NCBI RefSeq assembly: GCF_002761755.1
Contig: NZ_PEOG01000021.1
Span: 25,149-89,148 of the forward strand
DNA length: 64,000 nt
From: Roseateles chitinivorans
GTDB lineage: Bacteria; Pseudomonadota; Gammaproteobacteria; Burkholderiales; Burkholderiaceae_C
Reading direction: 5' to 3'
Part shown: one piece after another, positions 7,649-17,441 of the stretch
How positions within the stretch are numbered: the first letter of the stretch is position 1
Layout of the letters: every line of letters begins with the position of its first letter
Notes under the pieces: model-generated
The model's input: the letters and a program-made list of their open reading frames with translations, nothing else
What the model was told of the DNA's origin: nothing
Database searches by the model: none
Position numbers and translations under genes: made by a program

Positions 7649-10138
7649 ATGACGTATTCCAAAGGGCGGGTCCTCCCGCTTGCATTCGCCGTGACGCTGG
7701 CCTGGGCGGCGGCGGGCACGGTCCGGGCACAAGACGAGCTGTCGCTGGCGGCGCAGGCGAAGCTGCTGCCCGAGGAGTTCAAGGAGCACTTCTTCGATGT
7801 GCCGCTCGCCATGCGCGTGGAGGTCGATGGCAAACCGCTGTCGGATGCGATGGGCGTCCTGACGGCGGAGGGGCGGGTGCAGCTCATTGAATGGATCAAG
7901 GACGCTGGCGGCACGTCGGCGGAGGACCAGACGCGCTGGCTTCATTTCCTGAAGGAGCCGCGATCGCTCGGGAACTGCGAGCGCGAGTGCGAAGGCGTCG
8001 TCGCGGTGGCCTACAGCCTGCAGACCTCGACGCTGTCCATCCTGACCGCGCGGGCGGAACGGGTCGCCACCGACGACCGGTACCACCAGTTGCCTGACGG
8101 CGGAAGTCATGGGCTGATGCTGCACAACTCGCTGAATGTGGCGGGTGGCAAGGACCAGCCATTCTCCGGACGTTATTCGGTGGATGCGATCGGCAGTGCC
8201 GGCCAATGGACGGGCGTGGGCACCTTCCTGGCTTCGCGCAGGGGGGCGGCCCCGGGGGCGCGGCAGCAGGTCCTGTCTCGTCTGTACTTCCAGCGTGAGA
8301 TGGAAGGCGCGTTCATTCGTGGCGGGCTGTTCGTGCCGGACTTCCAGGGACGGGTCCGCGCGCCGCGTGCGCCCGATGGATTGCCGGACGCGACCCTTGG
8401 CGTCATGGTCGGCACGTCCGACGCCCTGGAGGTCGCGCAGGCCATGCCGAGCATGGCGCCGCTGCATGTGACGGCCAGCCGGCAGGGCGTCGTGGAGCTG
8501 CTTCGAGACGGATTGCTGATCTACACGCAGCCGGTGGATGCGGGCCTTCAGGCGATCAATACCCGGACGCTCCCGACCGGCATCTATGAGGTGGAGGTCC
8601 GCCTCATCGAGGACGGAAAGCTCGCCTCCACGCGCAAGGACCTGATCTACAAGCCGACAGCTTGGGCCGATACCGCTCGCCCTTGGCGCTACGCCTTGTT
8701 TGCCGGTCAGGAACGCGAACTGGCCGGTGGTCACGCCGGCGCTGCGAGGGCACTGACCGCCGGGGGCGCGGTGAACTATCTGGTGCATCCGCGCCTGGTC
8801 GTCGGCGGTGCCTTGCAACAAGCGGGGGCGAGGCGCTCTGTCGCGGCCTCCTTGGACTGGACAGCGGCGGACGTCGTTCAGCTGTACCTCGGCGCGTCGC
8901 ACTCCACCGAACGCGGCGCCGGCATCGACGTGCAGGCCATGTACCGCTACGACGGCGGGACGCTGACGGGGAGCCACAACGCCAGCCGGCTTCGGCTGCA
9001 TCAGGGATGGCCTGCGACGGTCAGCCATCGGCGGCAAGCCAACAGCTCGCTGACCTGGACCCACCAGTGGGCATCCAGCACACGCCTCACCGGGCACCTG
9101 GCGCGTGCGGAGGGGGTGTCTCCCGGGACCGGCATCGATCTGGGTCTCACGCATCAGCGCAAGCTGTTTGGCACCGAGGCTCACATCACCGTGTCGCTCT
9201 TCGATCGGCCCATGAGCCACTGGATCGGACGGCGCGACCGCGGCGTGACTCTCACCCTCAGCATGTCCCTGGGCGAGGGAAGTCGCGGCTACAGCATGAG
9301 CACCGGCGTCCGGTCGGATGCCCTGGGGCGCCGCGATGTCCATGCCAGCGTCGGCGTTCGGCAGAGCCTGTCCGGATCCTACCTGACCCACGTCAGCGGC
9401 TCGGCGTCGTTCGATCGGCATGGCGTCGGGCTCAGCGGCGCGGCCGCAGTGCAGCACGACCTGGTCGAGGGCGACATCTTCCTGCAGCGTTCGTCGATGA
9501 ACCGCGGCTGGAGCGGCGGCGCCAACCTCAGCAGTTCGCTCGCCGTCGCCGCCGGCGGCGTGGCGATGTCCGGCCAGCCCCAGGCCGCATCGGCCGACAC
9601 GGGCGTGATCATCGACGTCGACAGCGACATGCCCGAAGCCGCCTTGTGGGCGCAGGACAACCAGGGGATCGGTGTGCCCCTGCATCCCGGACGGAATTTC
9701 GTGCCGGTCACCGCGTACCGGTCGGGAAATCTGCAGCTGGACTTCGACGCTGTCTCTGCCCCTTCGGCCGCCGTGCAACCAGCCCTGCTGGCCTATCACC
9801 TGAACAAGGGCGGGGTCGGCTTTCGCACCGTCCGCGTGATGAGGACGATGACCGTCATTGGCCGCTTGATCGATCAGGACGGTCAACCGGCCAAGGGCGG
9901 GCGTGTGGACAACCACGCCGGGCAGGCGGTCACCGAGGTGGATGGCATGTTCTCGCTCGAAGTGAGCGAGCGCGATCCCGTGTTGAGGATCCGGCATGCC
10001 AGCGCCGGCGAGTGCCGGGTGATGCTCGGACAGAGCCTGGCCCGCCGCGATGGCGACGCATTGCTCCTGGGCGACGTGTCGTGCCCGACGGACCCCAATG
10101 CCCACGTGTCAGCGACCCCAGGTCGCCAAGGCGGATGA
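7649..10138 (+). CDS. Outer-membrane usher of the CS1/cable-type pilus
   Basis: An 829-residue protein with a signal peptide (cut after 'GTVRAQ'). It resembles CfaC/CblC ushers: an N-terminal chaperone-binding region, a long beta-rich barrel, and a C-terminal carboxypeptidase-like module ('GRLIDQDGQPAKGGRV…VTEVDGMFSL') with 'GECRVMLG' and a terminal Cys. The protein secretes and orders chaperone-bound subunits. It follows the pilin by 56 bp and precedes the adhesin by 10 bp. Length and order fit the alternate chaperone-usher clade. Assignment to this clade rather than FimD type rests on the gene order and the CS1-like pilin. Confidence 0.88.
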   Translation: MTYSKGRVLPLAFAVTLAWAAAGTVRAQDELSLAAQAKLLPEEFKEHFFDVPLAMRVEVDGKPLSDAMGVLTAEGRVQLIEWIKDAGGTSAEDQTRWLHFLKEPRSLGNCERECEGVVAVAYSLQTSTLSILTARAERVATDDRYHQLPDGGSHGLMLHNSLNVAGGKDQPFSGRYSVDAIGSAGQWTGVGTFLASRRGAAPGARQQVLSRLYFQREMEGAFIRGGLFVPDFQGRVRAPRAPDGLPDATLGVMVGTSDALEVAQAMPSMAPLHVTASRQGVVELLRDGLLIYTQPVDAGLQAINTRTLPTGIYEVEVRLIEDGKLASTRKDLIYKPTAWADTARPWRYALFAGQERELAGGHAGAARALTAGGAVNYLVHPRLVVGGALQQAGARRSVAASLDWTAADVVQLYLGASHSTERGAGIDVQAMYRYDGGTLTGSHNASRLRLHQGWPATVSHRRQANSSLTWTHQWASSTRLTGHLARAEGVSPGTGIDLGLTHQRKLFGTEAHITVSLFDRPMSHWIGRRDRGVTLTLSMSLGEGSRGYSMSTGVRSDALGRRDVHASVGVRQSLSGSYLTHVSGSASFDRHGVGLSGAAAVQHDLVEGDIFLQRSSMNRGWSGGANLSSSLAVAAGGVAMSGQPQAASADTGVIIDVDSDMPEAALWAQDNQGIGVPLHPGRNFVPVTAYRSGNLQLDFDAVSAPSAAVQPALLAYHLNKGGVGFRTVRVMRTMTVIGRLIDQDGQPAKGGRVDNHAGQAVTEVDGMFSLEVSERDPVLRIRHASAGECRVMLGQSLARRDGDALLLGDVSCPTDPNAHVSATPGRQGG

Positions 10139-10148
10139 AGCCCCCCAG

Positions 10149-11420
10149 ATGATTTCCAAACGAATCGCGCGTGGCCCGATGTCGCCACATCCCTGCTTGA
10201 AGCCTGCGTCGGGCGCTGTCGCGCTGCTGTGGAAGGTCGTAGTTGCCGTGGCAGTGTCGAGTGGTCCTGCCGTCCAGGCGGCTGACGTGACCATCAAGGC
10301 CGAATACAACGCCCGCGCTTCCACCTCGTGGCAGGTGCAGTTCCAGGACACGACGCCGCAATCGCCGATCTGCACCACTGCGTCGAGCATGTGCCAGCGG
10401 AGGAAGTTCACCGATTTCCCCCTGGGCACGGTGAACTACCGCGACATGCGACCGGATGCACCCCGCGAGGAGTGGCTCTACTTCCGCTTTCCGAGTGCCT
10501 TCAGGGAGGTGCCGGTTGTCGACTCGCTCTCCGGGCGCCGCGCCGTGGTCAAGTTCCGGGTGACGTCATACGTCGGCAGGTACCGGACCGCGGCGCCTCA
10601 TGACTACCTCCAGTTCTGGGAGTACTTGCCCTTTGGCAGCGCCGCGCTGGGTCCTTGCAACCTGCTGGTGGGGAGCATGAATCCTTCGGATGTCATGTGG
10701 ATCTGGGATGTGCCGGTGGAGTCGCCGCAGACCTCGTGTGCCATCAAGCCGAAGACCACCATCCCGGCCGGCACGTTCCAGATTCCGGACGGACATGGGG
10801 TGGGCTACGAACTGGTGACGCCAGACCCGCGCTCGATGCGGAATGGCACCTATGTCGGCAAGCTGGACTACACGATCGGCCCGGGAGGCGACTTCGATTT
10901 CGGTCTCAGTGCCTTGCCGTCGCGATCCAGGATCGAAGTGGCCTTTGAGCTGAAGGTCCGCGCCGACCTGTATGTGCTGATGGCCGACGGCAATCGGAGA
11001 GCGGTGCTGGAGCCTCCGATGGGATGGACGGCCTGGGCCGCGGGAGGGGCTGCGCCACAGCAACTGAGGCGGGACCTCGGCTTCGAGATCTTCGTCGGGG
11101 CCCCATTCACCGTCACGCTCAGCTGTGCCTCGGCGGTCGGCGACCGCTGCACTCTGGCCAATGGCGGGAACAGCCGGGTGCCGTACTCGGTGCTGATGAC
11201 GATCCCCGGCGTCTACAACTTCCCTGCGGCAGAGCCTGTGGAGCGAATGGAGCTGCTCGTCAACCAGCCCGTGCTCATGAGGATGTTCAGCGGCTACATG
11301 AGCAACATCAGGTCGAAGCTGCACGTCGAGGCGCGCAAGGACAGCGTCGACGAGATGCTGAAGCACCCCGGCAGCAAGTACAACGATGTGTTCACGCTGA
11401 CGTTCAACGCGGCGCTCTGA
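10149..11420 (+). CDS. CS1-type fimbrial tip adhesin / initiator
   Basis: Start chosen at the ATG 10 bp after the usher stop (423 aa); an ATG at 10179 is also possible. A hydrophobic signal segment (LLWKVVVAVAVSSGPAVQAAD) leads into a two-domain secreted protein with paired cysteines. It ends in a pilin-like C-terminus ('KYNDVFTLTFNAAL'). Position and length resemble CfaE/CblD, minor subunits that start assembly and bind the receptor. The sequence is divergent and the receptor cannot be guessed. It is the last gene of the pilus operon and converges on urtE. Confidence 0.82.
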   Translation: MISKRIARGPMSPHPCLKPASGAVALLWKVVVAVAVSSGPAVQAADVTIKAEYNARASTSWQVQFQDTTPQSPICTTASSMCQRRKFTDFPLGTVNYRDMRPDAPREEWLYFRFPSAFREVPVVDSLSGRRAVVKFRVTSYVGRYRTAAPHDYLQFWEYLPFGSAALGPCNLLVGSMNPSDVMWIWDVPVESPQTSCAIKPKTTIPAGTFQIPDGHGVGYELVTPDPRSMRNGTYVGKLDYTIGPGGDFDFGLSALPSRSRIEVAFELKVRADLYVLMADGNRRAVLEPPMGWTAWAAGGAAPQQLRRDLGFEIFVGAPFTVTLSCASAVGDRCTLANGGNSRVPYSVLMTIPGVYNFPAAEPVERMELLVNQPVLMRMFSGYMSNIRSKLHVEARKDSVDEMLKHPGSKYNDVFTLTFNAAL

Positions 11421-11485
11421 CCGCCGGCGGGCGCCCCGGCGACCCCGTGCCGATGGGCGGCGGGCCGTCGTCCGGACGACCGACC

Positions 11486-12253
11486 TCAGATCGCCACCAG
11501 TCCCCGGATCTCCGCCGTCTGCATCGCCGCGTTGTCGCCCCGCGCGATGACGCTGCCGCGCTCCAGCACGAGGAACTCGTCGGCCAGCTCGGCGGCGAAG
11601 TCGTAGTACTGCTCGCACAGCAGGATCGCGACCGGGTGGCCGTCGAGGCCCTCGTCGGCGAGCCGCCGGATCACCCGGCCGATGTCCTTGATGATGCTCG
11701 GCTGGATGCCCTCGGTCGGCTCGTCCAGGATCAGCAGCCGCGGCGACGCCGCCAGCGCCCGCGCGATTGCGAGCTGCTGCTGCTGACCGCCCGACAGATC
11801 GCCGCCGCGGCGCTTGAGCATCTGCTTGAGCACCGGGAACAGCGCGTAAAGGTGCTCCGGCACCGGCGTGCCGCCGGGCTTGCTCGCCAGGCCCATGCGC
11901 AGGTTCTCCTCGACGGTCAGCCGCGCGAAGATCTCCCGCCCCTGCGGCACGTAGCCGATGCCGGCGCGCGCGCGCTGATAGGGCGTGGCGTGCGAGATGT
12001 CCTTGCCCGCCAGCGACACCGTGCCGGCCCGGATCGGCACCAGCCCCATCAGGCTCTTGAGCAGGCTGGTCTTGCCCACGCCATTGCGGCCGAGCAGCAC
12101 CGTGATGCGCCCCGGCGTCGCGCTCACCGACACGTCGCGCAGGATGTGCGAGCCACCGTAGTACTGGTGGATGCCGCGTGCCGCGAGCATCGGCGCAGGC
12201 GCCGCGTCGTCGCCCGGCGCCGCCGCGGTCCGTTCCTGAAGGTCAGCGTCCAA
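11486..12253 (-). CDS. urtE: Urea ABC transporter ATP-binding protein UrtE
   Basis: A 255-residue branched-chain-type (LivF-like) ATPase. Walker A is 'GRNGVGKTSL', the signature 'LSGGQQQQLAIARAL', and Walker B 'LLILDEPTEGIQPS'. The 'HQYYGGSHILRDVS' start is typical of UrtE. It pairs with UrtD to power UrtBC urea import at the inner membrane. It is the last gene of the urtABCDE operon and its start overlaps the urtD end by 11 bp. A LivF of an amino-acid system would look similar; the order A-B-C-D-E and neighbouring urease genes decide the call. Confidence 0.95.
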   Translation of the reverse strand: MDADLQERTAAAPGDDAAPAPMLAARGIHQYYGGSHILRDVSVSATPGRITVLLGRNGVGKTSLLKSLMGLVPIRAGTVSLAGKDISHATPYQRARAGIGYVPQGREIFARLTVEENLRMGLASKPGGTPVPEHLYALFPVLKQMLKRRGGDLSGGQQQQLAIARALAASPRLLILDEPTEGIQPSIIKDIGRVIRRLADEGLDGHPVAILLCEQYYDFAAELADEFLVLERGSVIARGDNAAMQTAEIRGLVAI

Positions 12254-13079
12254 GGTACACCTCGATCACGCGTTCATCGGCCTGCACCTGCGCCAGCGAG
12301 CCCTCGGCCAGCACCGAGCCCTCGGCCAGCACCGTCACCTTCTCGGCGATGCGGTCGACGAAGCCCATGTCGTGCTCGACGACCACGATGCTGTGGCGCC
12401 CCTTCAGCGTCAGGATCAGTTCCGCGGTGCGTTCCGTTTCCTGGTCGGTCATGCCCGCTACCGGTTCATCCAGCAGCAGCAGCTTCGGGTCCTGCACCAG
12501 CAGCATGCCGATCTCCAGCCATTGCTTCTGCCCGTGGCTGAGCAGTCCGGCGGCGCGCGTCATCTGGTCCTGCAGGCGGATCAACATCAGCACCTCGGCG
12601 AGCCGGTCCCTTTGCTCGCCGCTGAGCACCCCCCACAGCGACGCGCTCAGCGCCCGCGATCCCTGCAGCGCCAGCTCCAGGTTCTCGTACACGCTGAGCG
12701 CCTCGAACACCGTGGGTCGCTGGAACTTCCGGCCGATGCCGAGCTGCGCGATCTGCGCCTCGCTGTGGCGCAGCAGGTCGATGGTGCCGCCGAAGAAGAC
12801 AGTGCCCCGGTCCGGCCGCGTCTTGCCGGTGATGATGTCCATCATCGTGGTCTTGCCGGCGCCGTTCGGGCCGATGATGCAGCGCAGCTCGCCCGGCGAG
12901 ATGTCGATGGAGAGGCCGTTGATCGCGCGGAAGCCGTCGAAGCTGACGTGCACGTCCTCCAGGTAGAGGATGCGGCCGTGCGCCAGGTCCAGCTGGCCCG
13001 GCAGGACGACGCGGCCGTAGCCGGGGCCGCTCGCGGCGCGCAGGCGCTCGCCGCCTTGCTCGAGCAGGTCGGGACTCAT
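12243..13079 (-). CDS. urtD: Urea ABC transporter ATP-binding protein UrtD
   Basis: A 278-residue LivG-like ATPase. Walker A is 'IGPNGAGKTTMMDIITGKT', the signature-region variant 'LLSHGQKQWLEIGMLL', and Walker B 'LLLLDEPVAGMTDQE'; all are typical UrtD features. The start at 13079 is preferred to the longer open frame because it overlaps the urtC stop as ATGA and upstream residues are non-conserved. It partners UrtE in the urea importer. Confidence 0.95.
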   Translation of the reverse strand: MSPDLLEQGGERLRAASGPGYGRVVLPGQLDLAHGRILYLEDVHVSFDGFRAINGLSIDISPGELRCIIGPNGAGKTTMMDIITGKTRPDRGTVFFGGTIDLLRHSEAQIAQLGIGRKFQRPTVFEALSVYENLELALQGSRALSASLWGVLSGEQRDRLAEVLMLIRLQDQMTRAAGLLSHGQKQWLEIGMLLVQDPKLLLLDEPVAGMTDQETERTAELILTLKGRHSIVVVEHDMGFVDRIAEKVTVLAEGSVLAEGSLAQVQADERVIEVYLGR

Positions 13080-14257
13080 GCGGAGGACTCCTTCTTCCGG
13101 CCCAGCTTGCGCTTGACCAGCCCGGCGATGCCGTCGGGCATGAACAGCGTGACCGCCACGAACAGCGCGCCCAGCAGGTAGAGCCAGAACTCCGGCGCCA
13201 CCTGGGTGAGCCAGCTCTTGGCGCCGTTGACCGCGAACGCGCCGGCGATCGGGCCGGCCAGCGTGCCGCGTCCGCCGACCGCGGCCCACACGGCGATCTC
13301 GATCGAATTGGCGACGCTCATCTCGCCGGGATTGATGATGCCGACCTGTGGCACATACAGCGCGCCGGCCAGGCCGCAGATCAATGCGGAGAGCACCCAG
13401 GCCGCCAGCTTGTAGGGCAGCGGCGAATAGCCGCAGAACATCAGGCGCGACTCGGCGTCGCGCACCGCGCTGAGCACGCGGCCGAACTTGGCGCGCGTCA
13501 GCCAGCGCAGGCCGAGGTAGCAGCCGACCAACGCGACGGCGCTCAGCACGAACAGCGTCATCCGCATCCCTGGCGTGGTGATCGACAGGCCCAGCAGGCG
13601 CTTGAAATCGGTGAAGCCGTTGTTGCCGCCGAAGCCGGTCTCATTGCGGAAGAACAGCAGCATCGCGGCGTAGGTCATCGCCTGCGTGATGATCGAGAAG
13701 TACACGCCCTTGATGCGCGAGCGGAAGGCGAAGAAGCCGAAGACGAAGGCGATGCCGCCGGGCACGAGCAGCACCAGCAGCATCGTGGCGAGGAAGCTGT
13801 CGCTGAGCGCCCAGTGCCAGGGCAGCTCCTTCCAGTCGAGGAAGACCATGAAGTCGGGGAGCGTGCTGCGGTACTGGCCGTCGGTGCCGATCTGGCGCAT
13901 CAGGTACATGCCCATCGCGTAGCCGCCCAGCGCGAAGTAGAGCCCGTGGCCCAGCGACAGGATGCCGGCGAAGCCCCAGATCAGGTCCATCGCCAGCGCG
14001 CACATCGCATAGCAGCAGAACTTGCCGAGCAGGCTGATCCAGTAGCCGTCCAGGTGCAGCGGACTGTCCGGCGGCACCAGCAGGTTGAGCGCCGGCACGA
14101 CGACGCAGGCCAGCGCCAGCGCGGCGAACACGGCGAGCCAGCCGGCCCGGCCGAGCAGGGCCGGGCGCTGGGGCAGCACCAGCGATGGAGCGACCGGGGC
14201 GGCGGCCGGAGCGGCGGCCGGAAGAGGGAAGGCGGTCATGGCGGAGTCCGGGCGCAT
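13076..14257 (-). CDS. urtC: Urea ABC transporter permease UrtC
   Basis: A 393-residue inner-membrane permease of the LivM type with about ten hydrophobic segments. Conserved blocks are 'DLIWGFAGILSLGHGLYFALGGYAMGMYL' (interrupted here for length; about residues 88-116), 'NNGFTDF' and 'VGGRGTLAGPIAGA'. With UrtB it forms the urea channel. The stretch before residue 30 is Ala/Pro-rich, and an internal ATG at codon 7 is an alternative start. It ends in a 4-bp overlap with urtD. Its start lies 1 bp after the urtB stop. Confidence 0.95.
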   Translation of the reverse strand: MRPDSAMTAFPLPAAAPAAAPVAPSLVLPQRPALLGRAGWLAVFAALALACVVVPALNLLVPPDSPLHLDGYWISLLGKFCCYAMCALAMDLIWGFAGILSLGHGLYFALGGYAMGMYLMRQIGTDGQYRSTLPDFMVFLDWKELPWHWALSDSFLATMLLVLLVPGGIAFVFGFFAFRSRIKGVYFSIITQAMTYAAMLLFFRNETGFGGNNGFTDFKRLLGLSITTPGMRMTLFVLSAVALVGCYLGLRWLTRAKFGRVLSAVRDAESRLMFCGYSPLPYKLAAWVLSALICGLAGALYVPQVGIINPGEMSVANSIEIAVWAAVGGRGTLAGPIAGAFAVNGAKSWLTQVAPEFWLYLLGALFVAVTLFMPDGIAGLVKRKLGRKKESSA

Positions 14258-14258
14258 C

Positions 14259-15857
14259 TCAGGTCTCCTGGGCGCGGCCCTTGACCGCGAACAGGCCCTG
14301 CGGCCGCTTCTGGATGAAGACGATGATGAAGAGCAGCACGGCGATCTTGGCCAGCACCGCGCCGACGACGCCCTCGAGCGCCTTGTTGGCCAGCCCCAGG
14401 CCCAGTGCCGCGAGCACGGTGCCCGCCAGTTGGCCGACCCCGCCCAGCACGACGACCATGAAGGCGTCGACGATGTAGCTCTGGCCGAGGTCCGGGCCGA
14501 CGTTGCCGACCTGGCTCAGCGCGCAGCCGGCCAGGCCCGCCAGGCCGGAGCCGAGCGCGAAGGCGTAGGTGTCCACGCGCGCGGTGGGCACGCCCATGCA
14601 GGAGGCGATCGGGCGATTCTGGGTGACGGCGCGGACGAAGAGACCGAGCCGCGTGCGGGCGATCAACAGCGACATGCCGCCCAGCACCACCAGCGCGAAG
14701 CCGATGATCACGAGCCGGTTGGTCGGCAGGGCGAGTCCCGGCAGCAGCGCGAGCGAGCCGCCCATCCACGCGGGGCTCTCCACGGCGACGTTCTGAGCCC
14801 CGAAGAGCGAGCGCACCGCCTGCATCAACACCAGGCTCAGCCCCCAGGTGGCGAGCAGCGTTTCCAGCGGCCGGCCATAGAGCCAGCGGATGACCGTCCG
14901 CTCCAGCGCCGCGCCGACCAGCGCCGAGGCGAGGAAGGCGGCGGGCATGGCGACGATCAGGTAGGCGTCGAACCAGGCCGGTGCCCATTGGCGGAAGGCG
15001 ACCTGCACCAGGTAGGTCGCATAGGCGCCGATCATCATCAGCTCGCCATGGGCCATGTTGATCACGCCCATCAGGCCATAGGTGATGGCCAGGCCCAGCG
15101 CGACCAGCAGCAGGATGCTGGCCAGGCTGATGCCGGTGAACAGCGCGCCCAGGCGCTCGCCCCAGGCCAGCGTGTCCTCGACGGCGCGCAGCGAGCGCTG
15201 CAGCGCGCGCTTGACGTCGGGGTCCTGTTCCTCGGCGAGGCGTTGATTCAGCAGCAGCCGGGTTTCGGGGCTGTGGGATTCGCCGAGTTGCTTCGCGGCA
15301 TCCAGGCGCTTGCTGCGGTCGGGACTCGCCGCGAGGGCGGCGGCGCGCGCGAGCTTCAGCGCGTCGAGGATCGCGGTGTCGCGCTCCTTGGCGATCGCCC
15401 CGTCGAGCAGGGCGACGCGTGAATCGTCGCCGCCGGCGTCGAGCAACGCCTTCGCGGCGGCGAGGCGCGCGGCCCTGTCCGGGCTGGACAGGCGCAGCGC
15501 GGCCAGCGCGCCGTCGAGTTCGCCGCGCAGGCGGTTGTTGAGCATCACGTCCTCGAGCGAGGACAAGGCATCGGGAGCGATGGCGACCGCCGCGCCGGTG
15601 GCGGCATCGGTGACGCCGGCCTCCGAGGCGATCAGCACGCGCTGGTCGGGGCCGATCTTGAGGCGTTCCTCCGACAGCGCCTGCAGCAGCGCGGCGGTGC
15701 GGTCGTCCGGCGCCGCGACCAGCCGGCCGATCGCGGCGATGCGATCGTCGGTCTCGCCCTGCGCCACGGACAGCGCCTGCGCCTGCGTCACCGCATGCGC
15801 CGGCGGCGCGAGGAGGGCGATGGCCAGCGACAGTCCGAGGAGCAGGGCGGCCCGCAT
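14259..15857 (-). CDS. urtB: Urea ABC transporter permease UrtB
   Basis: A 532-residue permease. A signal sequence (MRAALLLGLSLAIALLAPPAHA) leads into a periplasmic helical region of about 200 residues that is typical of UrtB and absent from LivH. A LivH-like membrane domain follows, with 'GVINMAHGELMMIGAY' and 'VVLGGVGQLAGT'. The start at 15857 is chosen because it overlaps the urtA stop as TGATG and begins the signal peptide. The extra N-terminal helical repeats ('AARLAAAKALLDAGGDDSR') may contact UrtA (inference). Confidence 0.95.
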   Translation of the reverse strand: MRAALLLGLSLAIALLAPPAHAVTQAQALSVAQGETDDRIAAIGRLVAAPDDRTAALLQALSEERLKIGPDQRVLIASEAGVTDAATGAAVAIAPDALSSLEDVMLNNRLRGELDGALAALRLSSPDRAARLAAAKALLDAGGDDSRVALLDGAIAKERDTAILDALKLARAAALAASPDRSKRLDAAKQLGESHSPETRLLLNQRLAEEQDPDVKRALQRSLRAVEDTLAWGERLGALFTGISLASILLLVALGLAITYGLMGVINMAHGELMMIGAYATYLVQVAFRQWAPAWFDAYLIVAMPAAFLASALVGAALERTVIRWLYGRPLETLLATWGLSLVLMQAVRSLFGAQNVAVESPAWMGGSLALLPGLALPTNRLVIIGFALVVLGGMSLLIARTRLGLFVRAVTQNRPIASCMGVPTARVDTYAFALGSGLAGLAGCALSQVGNVGPDLGQSYIVDAFMVVVLGGVGQLAGTVLAALGLGLANKALEGVVGAVLAKIAVLLFIIVFIQKRPQGLFAVKGRAQET

Positions 15858-17143
15858 CACTTCTTCGCCGGTTCGTCGGGCTTGCCCTCGTTGCCCGCGA
15901 TGTACGGGCTCCAGGGCTTGGCCTTCACGGGGGCGGGCGTCTTCCACACGACGTTGAACTGGCCGTCGGCGCGGATCTCGCCGATGAACACCGACTTGTG
16001 CAGATGGTGGTTCTTCTCATCCATCTTGGACGTGATGCCCGATGGCGCCGTGAACGTCTGCCCGGCCATGGCCGCGATGACCTTGTCGACGTCGGTCGAC
16101 TTGGCCTTCTCGACGGCCTGCTTCCACATGTTGATGCCGATGTAGGTCGCCTCCATCGGATCGTTGGTCAGCGGCTTGTCCTTGTGGCCCGGGATGTTCT
16201 TCGCCTTCGCATACGTCGACCACTTCTTGATGAAGGCATCGTTGGTCGGATTCTTGATCGACATGAAGTAGTTCCACGCCGCCAGGTGGCCGACCAGCGG
16301 CTTGGTGTCCACGCCGCGCAGTTCCTCCTCGCCGACCGAGAACGCGACCACCGGCACATCCTTGGCCTTCAGCCCCGCATTGCCCAGTTCCTTGTAGAAG
16401 GGCACGTTGGAATCGCCGTTGATCGTCGACACGACCGCGGTCTTGCCGCCGGCCGAGAACTTCTTGATGTCCGCGACGATGGTCTGGTAATCGCTGTGGC
16501 CGAAGGGGGTGTACTTCTCGTCGATGTCGCTGTCCTTCACGCCCTTGCTCTTCAGGTAGGCGCGCAGGATCTTGTTGGTGGTGCGGGGGTAGACGTAGTC
16601 GGTGCCCAGCAGCACCCAGCGCTTGGCGCCGCCGCCGTCCTTGGACATCAGGTAGTCGACCGCCGGGATCGCCTGCTGGTTCGGCGCGGCGCCGGTGTAG
16701 AAGACGTTCTTGCTGAGTTCCTCGCCCTCGTACTGGACCGGATAGAAGAGCAGGCCGTTGAGCTCCTCGACCACCGGCAGCACCGACTTGCGCGACACCG
16801 AGGTCCAGCAGCCGAAGATCACCGCCACCTTGTCCTGCGTCAGCAGCTGGCGGGTCTTCTCGGCGAAGAGCGGCCAGTTCGACGCGGGGTCGACCACCAC
16901 CGGTTCCAGCTTCTTGCCCAGCACGCCGCCCTTGGCGTTGATCTCGTCGATCGCCATCAGGACGGTGTCCTTGAGCACGGTCTCGGAGATCGCCATCGTG
17001 CCGGAGAGGCTGTGCAGCACGCCGACCTTGATGGTGTCGGCGGCGAAGGCGGGCAGGGCGGCGAGGTTCAGGCCAGCCAGCGCGCCGGCGACGGCCAGCG
17101 TCTTGAGCGTGAAGCGGCGGGGGGCTTTGGGATGCGAGGACAT
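15857..17143 (-). CDS. urtA: Urea ABC transporter substrate-binding protein UrtA
   Basis: A 428-residue periplasmic binding protein. It has a signal peptide with basic N-terminus, cut at 'AFAAD'. The receptor domain 'IKVGVLHSLSGTMAISET' is the UrtA hallmark, followed by 'FGCWTSVSRKSVLPV' and 'YEGEELSKNVFYTGAAPNQQ'. It captures urea for UrtBCDE and is normally induced under nitrogen limitation. It is the first gene of the operon, preceded by about 300 bp with the divergent secreted-repeat gene. Its first base of overlap with urtB suggests translational coupling. Confidence 0.96.
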   Translation of the reverse strand: MSSHPKAPRRFTLKTLAVAGALAGLNLAALPAFAADTIKVGVLHSLSGTMAISETVLKDTVLMAIDEINAKGGVLGKKLEPVVVDPASNWPLFAEKTRQLLTQDKVAVIFGCWTSVSRKSVLPVVEELNGLLFYPVQYEGEELSKNVFYTGAAPNQQAIPAVDYLMSKDGGGAKRWVLLGTDYVYPRTTNKILRAYLKSKGVKDSDIDEKYTPFGHSDYQTIVADIKKFSAGGKTAVVSTINGDSNVPFYKELGNAGLKAKDVPVVAFSVGEEELRGVDTKPLVGHLAAWNYFMSIKNPTNDAFIKKWSTYAKAKNIPGHKDKPLTNDPMEATYIGINMWKQAVEKAKSTDVDKVIAAMAGQTFTAPSGITSKMDEKNHHLHKSVFIGEIRADGQFNVVWKTPAPVKAKPWSPYIAGNEGKPDEPAKK

Positions 17144-17441
17144 GGGGAGCTCCGTTGGATGAAGAGGAGGTCAGCGGGACTTCACAGGACTTCGGGAAGT
17201 GACCGGATGCTAGGAAGCCGGGCCGGCTCGGCATATACGGCACATGGCGTATGCGCGGCGGCGGGTGCCGGTGCCGGGTGCGGTGACCGGTCGTAACACC
17301 TCGAAGAATCGTGCGTGCACCATCGGGAAAGCCCTGCCGTTGAGGCAACATCCGGCTCCCTCCCAGGAGCGCGGCCGCGGGCTGCGGGAGGAGGACCCGA
17401 TCCCCGACTCCGGACAACAGGAAAGAAACAGGAGCAGAGCG
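17144..17441. other. Divergent intergenic region between urtA and the repeat-protein gene
   Basis: About 298 bp between two divergent genes. AGGAG at 17430-17434 serves the plus-strand gene. No clear sigma-54, NtrC or catabolite operator was recognised by eye, although nitrogen control of urtA would be expected. Confidence 0.5.

Noticed and set aside
7550..10105. An 851-codon minus-strand frame opposite the pilus usher
   Set aside because: Shadow of the usher gene; codon bias and motifs support the plus strand.
17144..17441. An NtrC or sigma-54 promoter for urtA
   Set aside because: No convincing GG-N10-GC box with correct spacing or NtrC dyad was found by eye.
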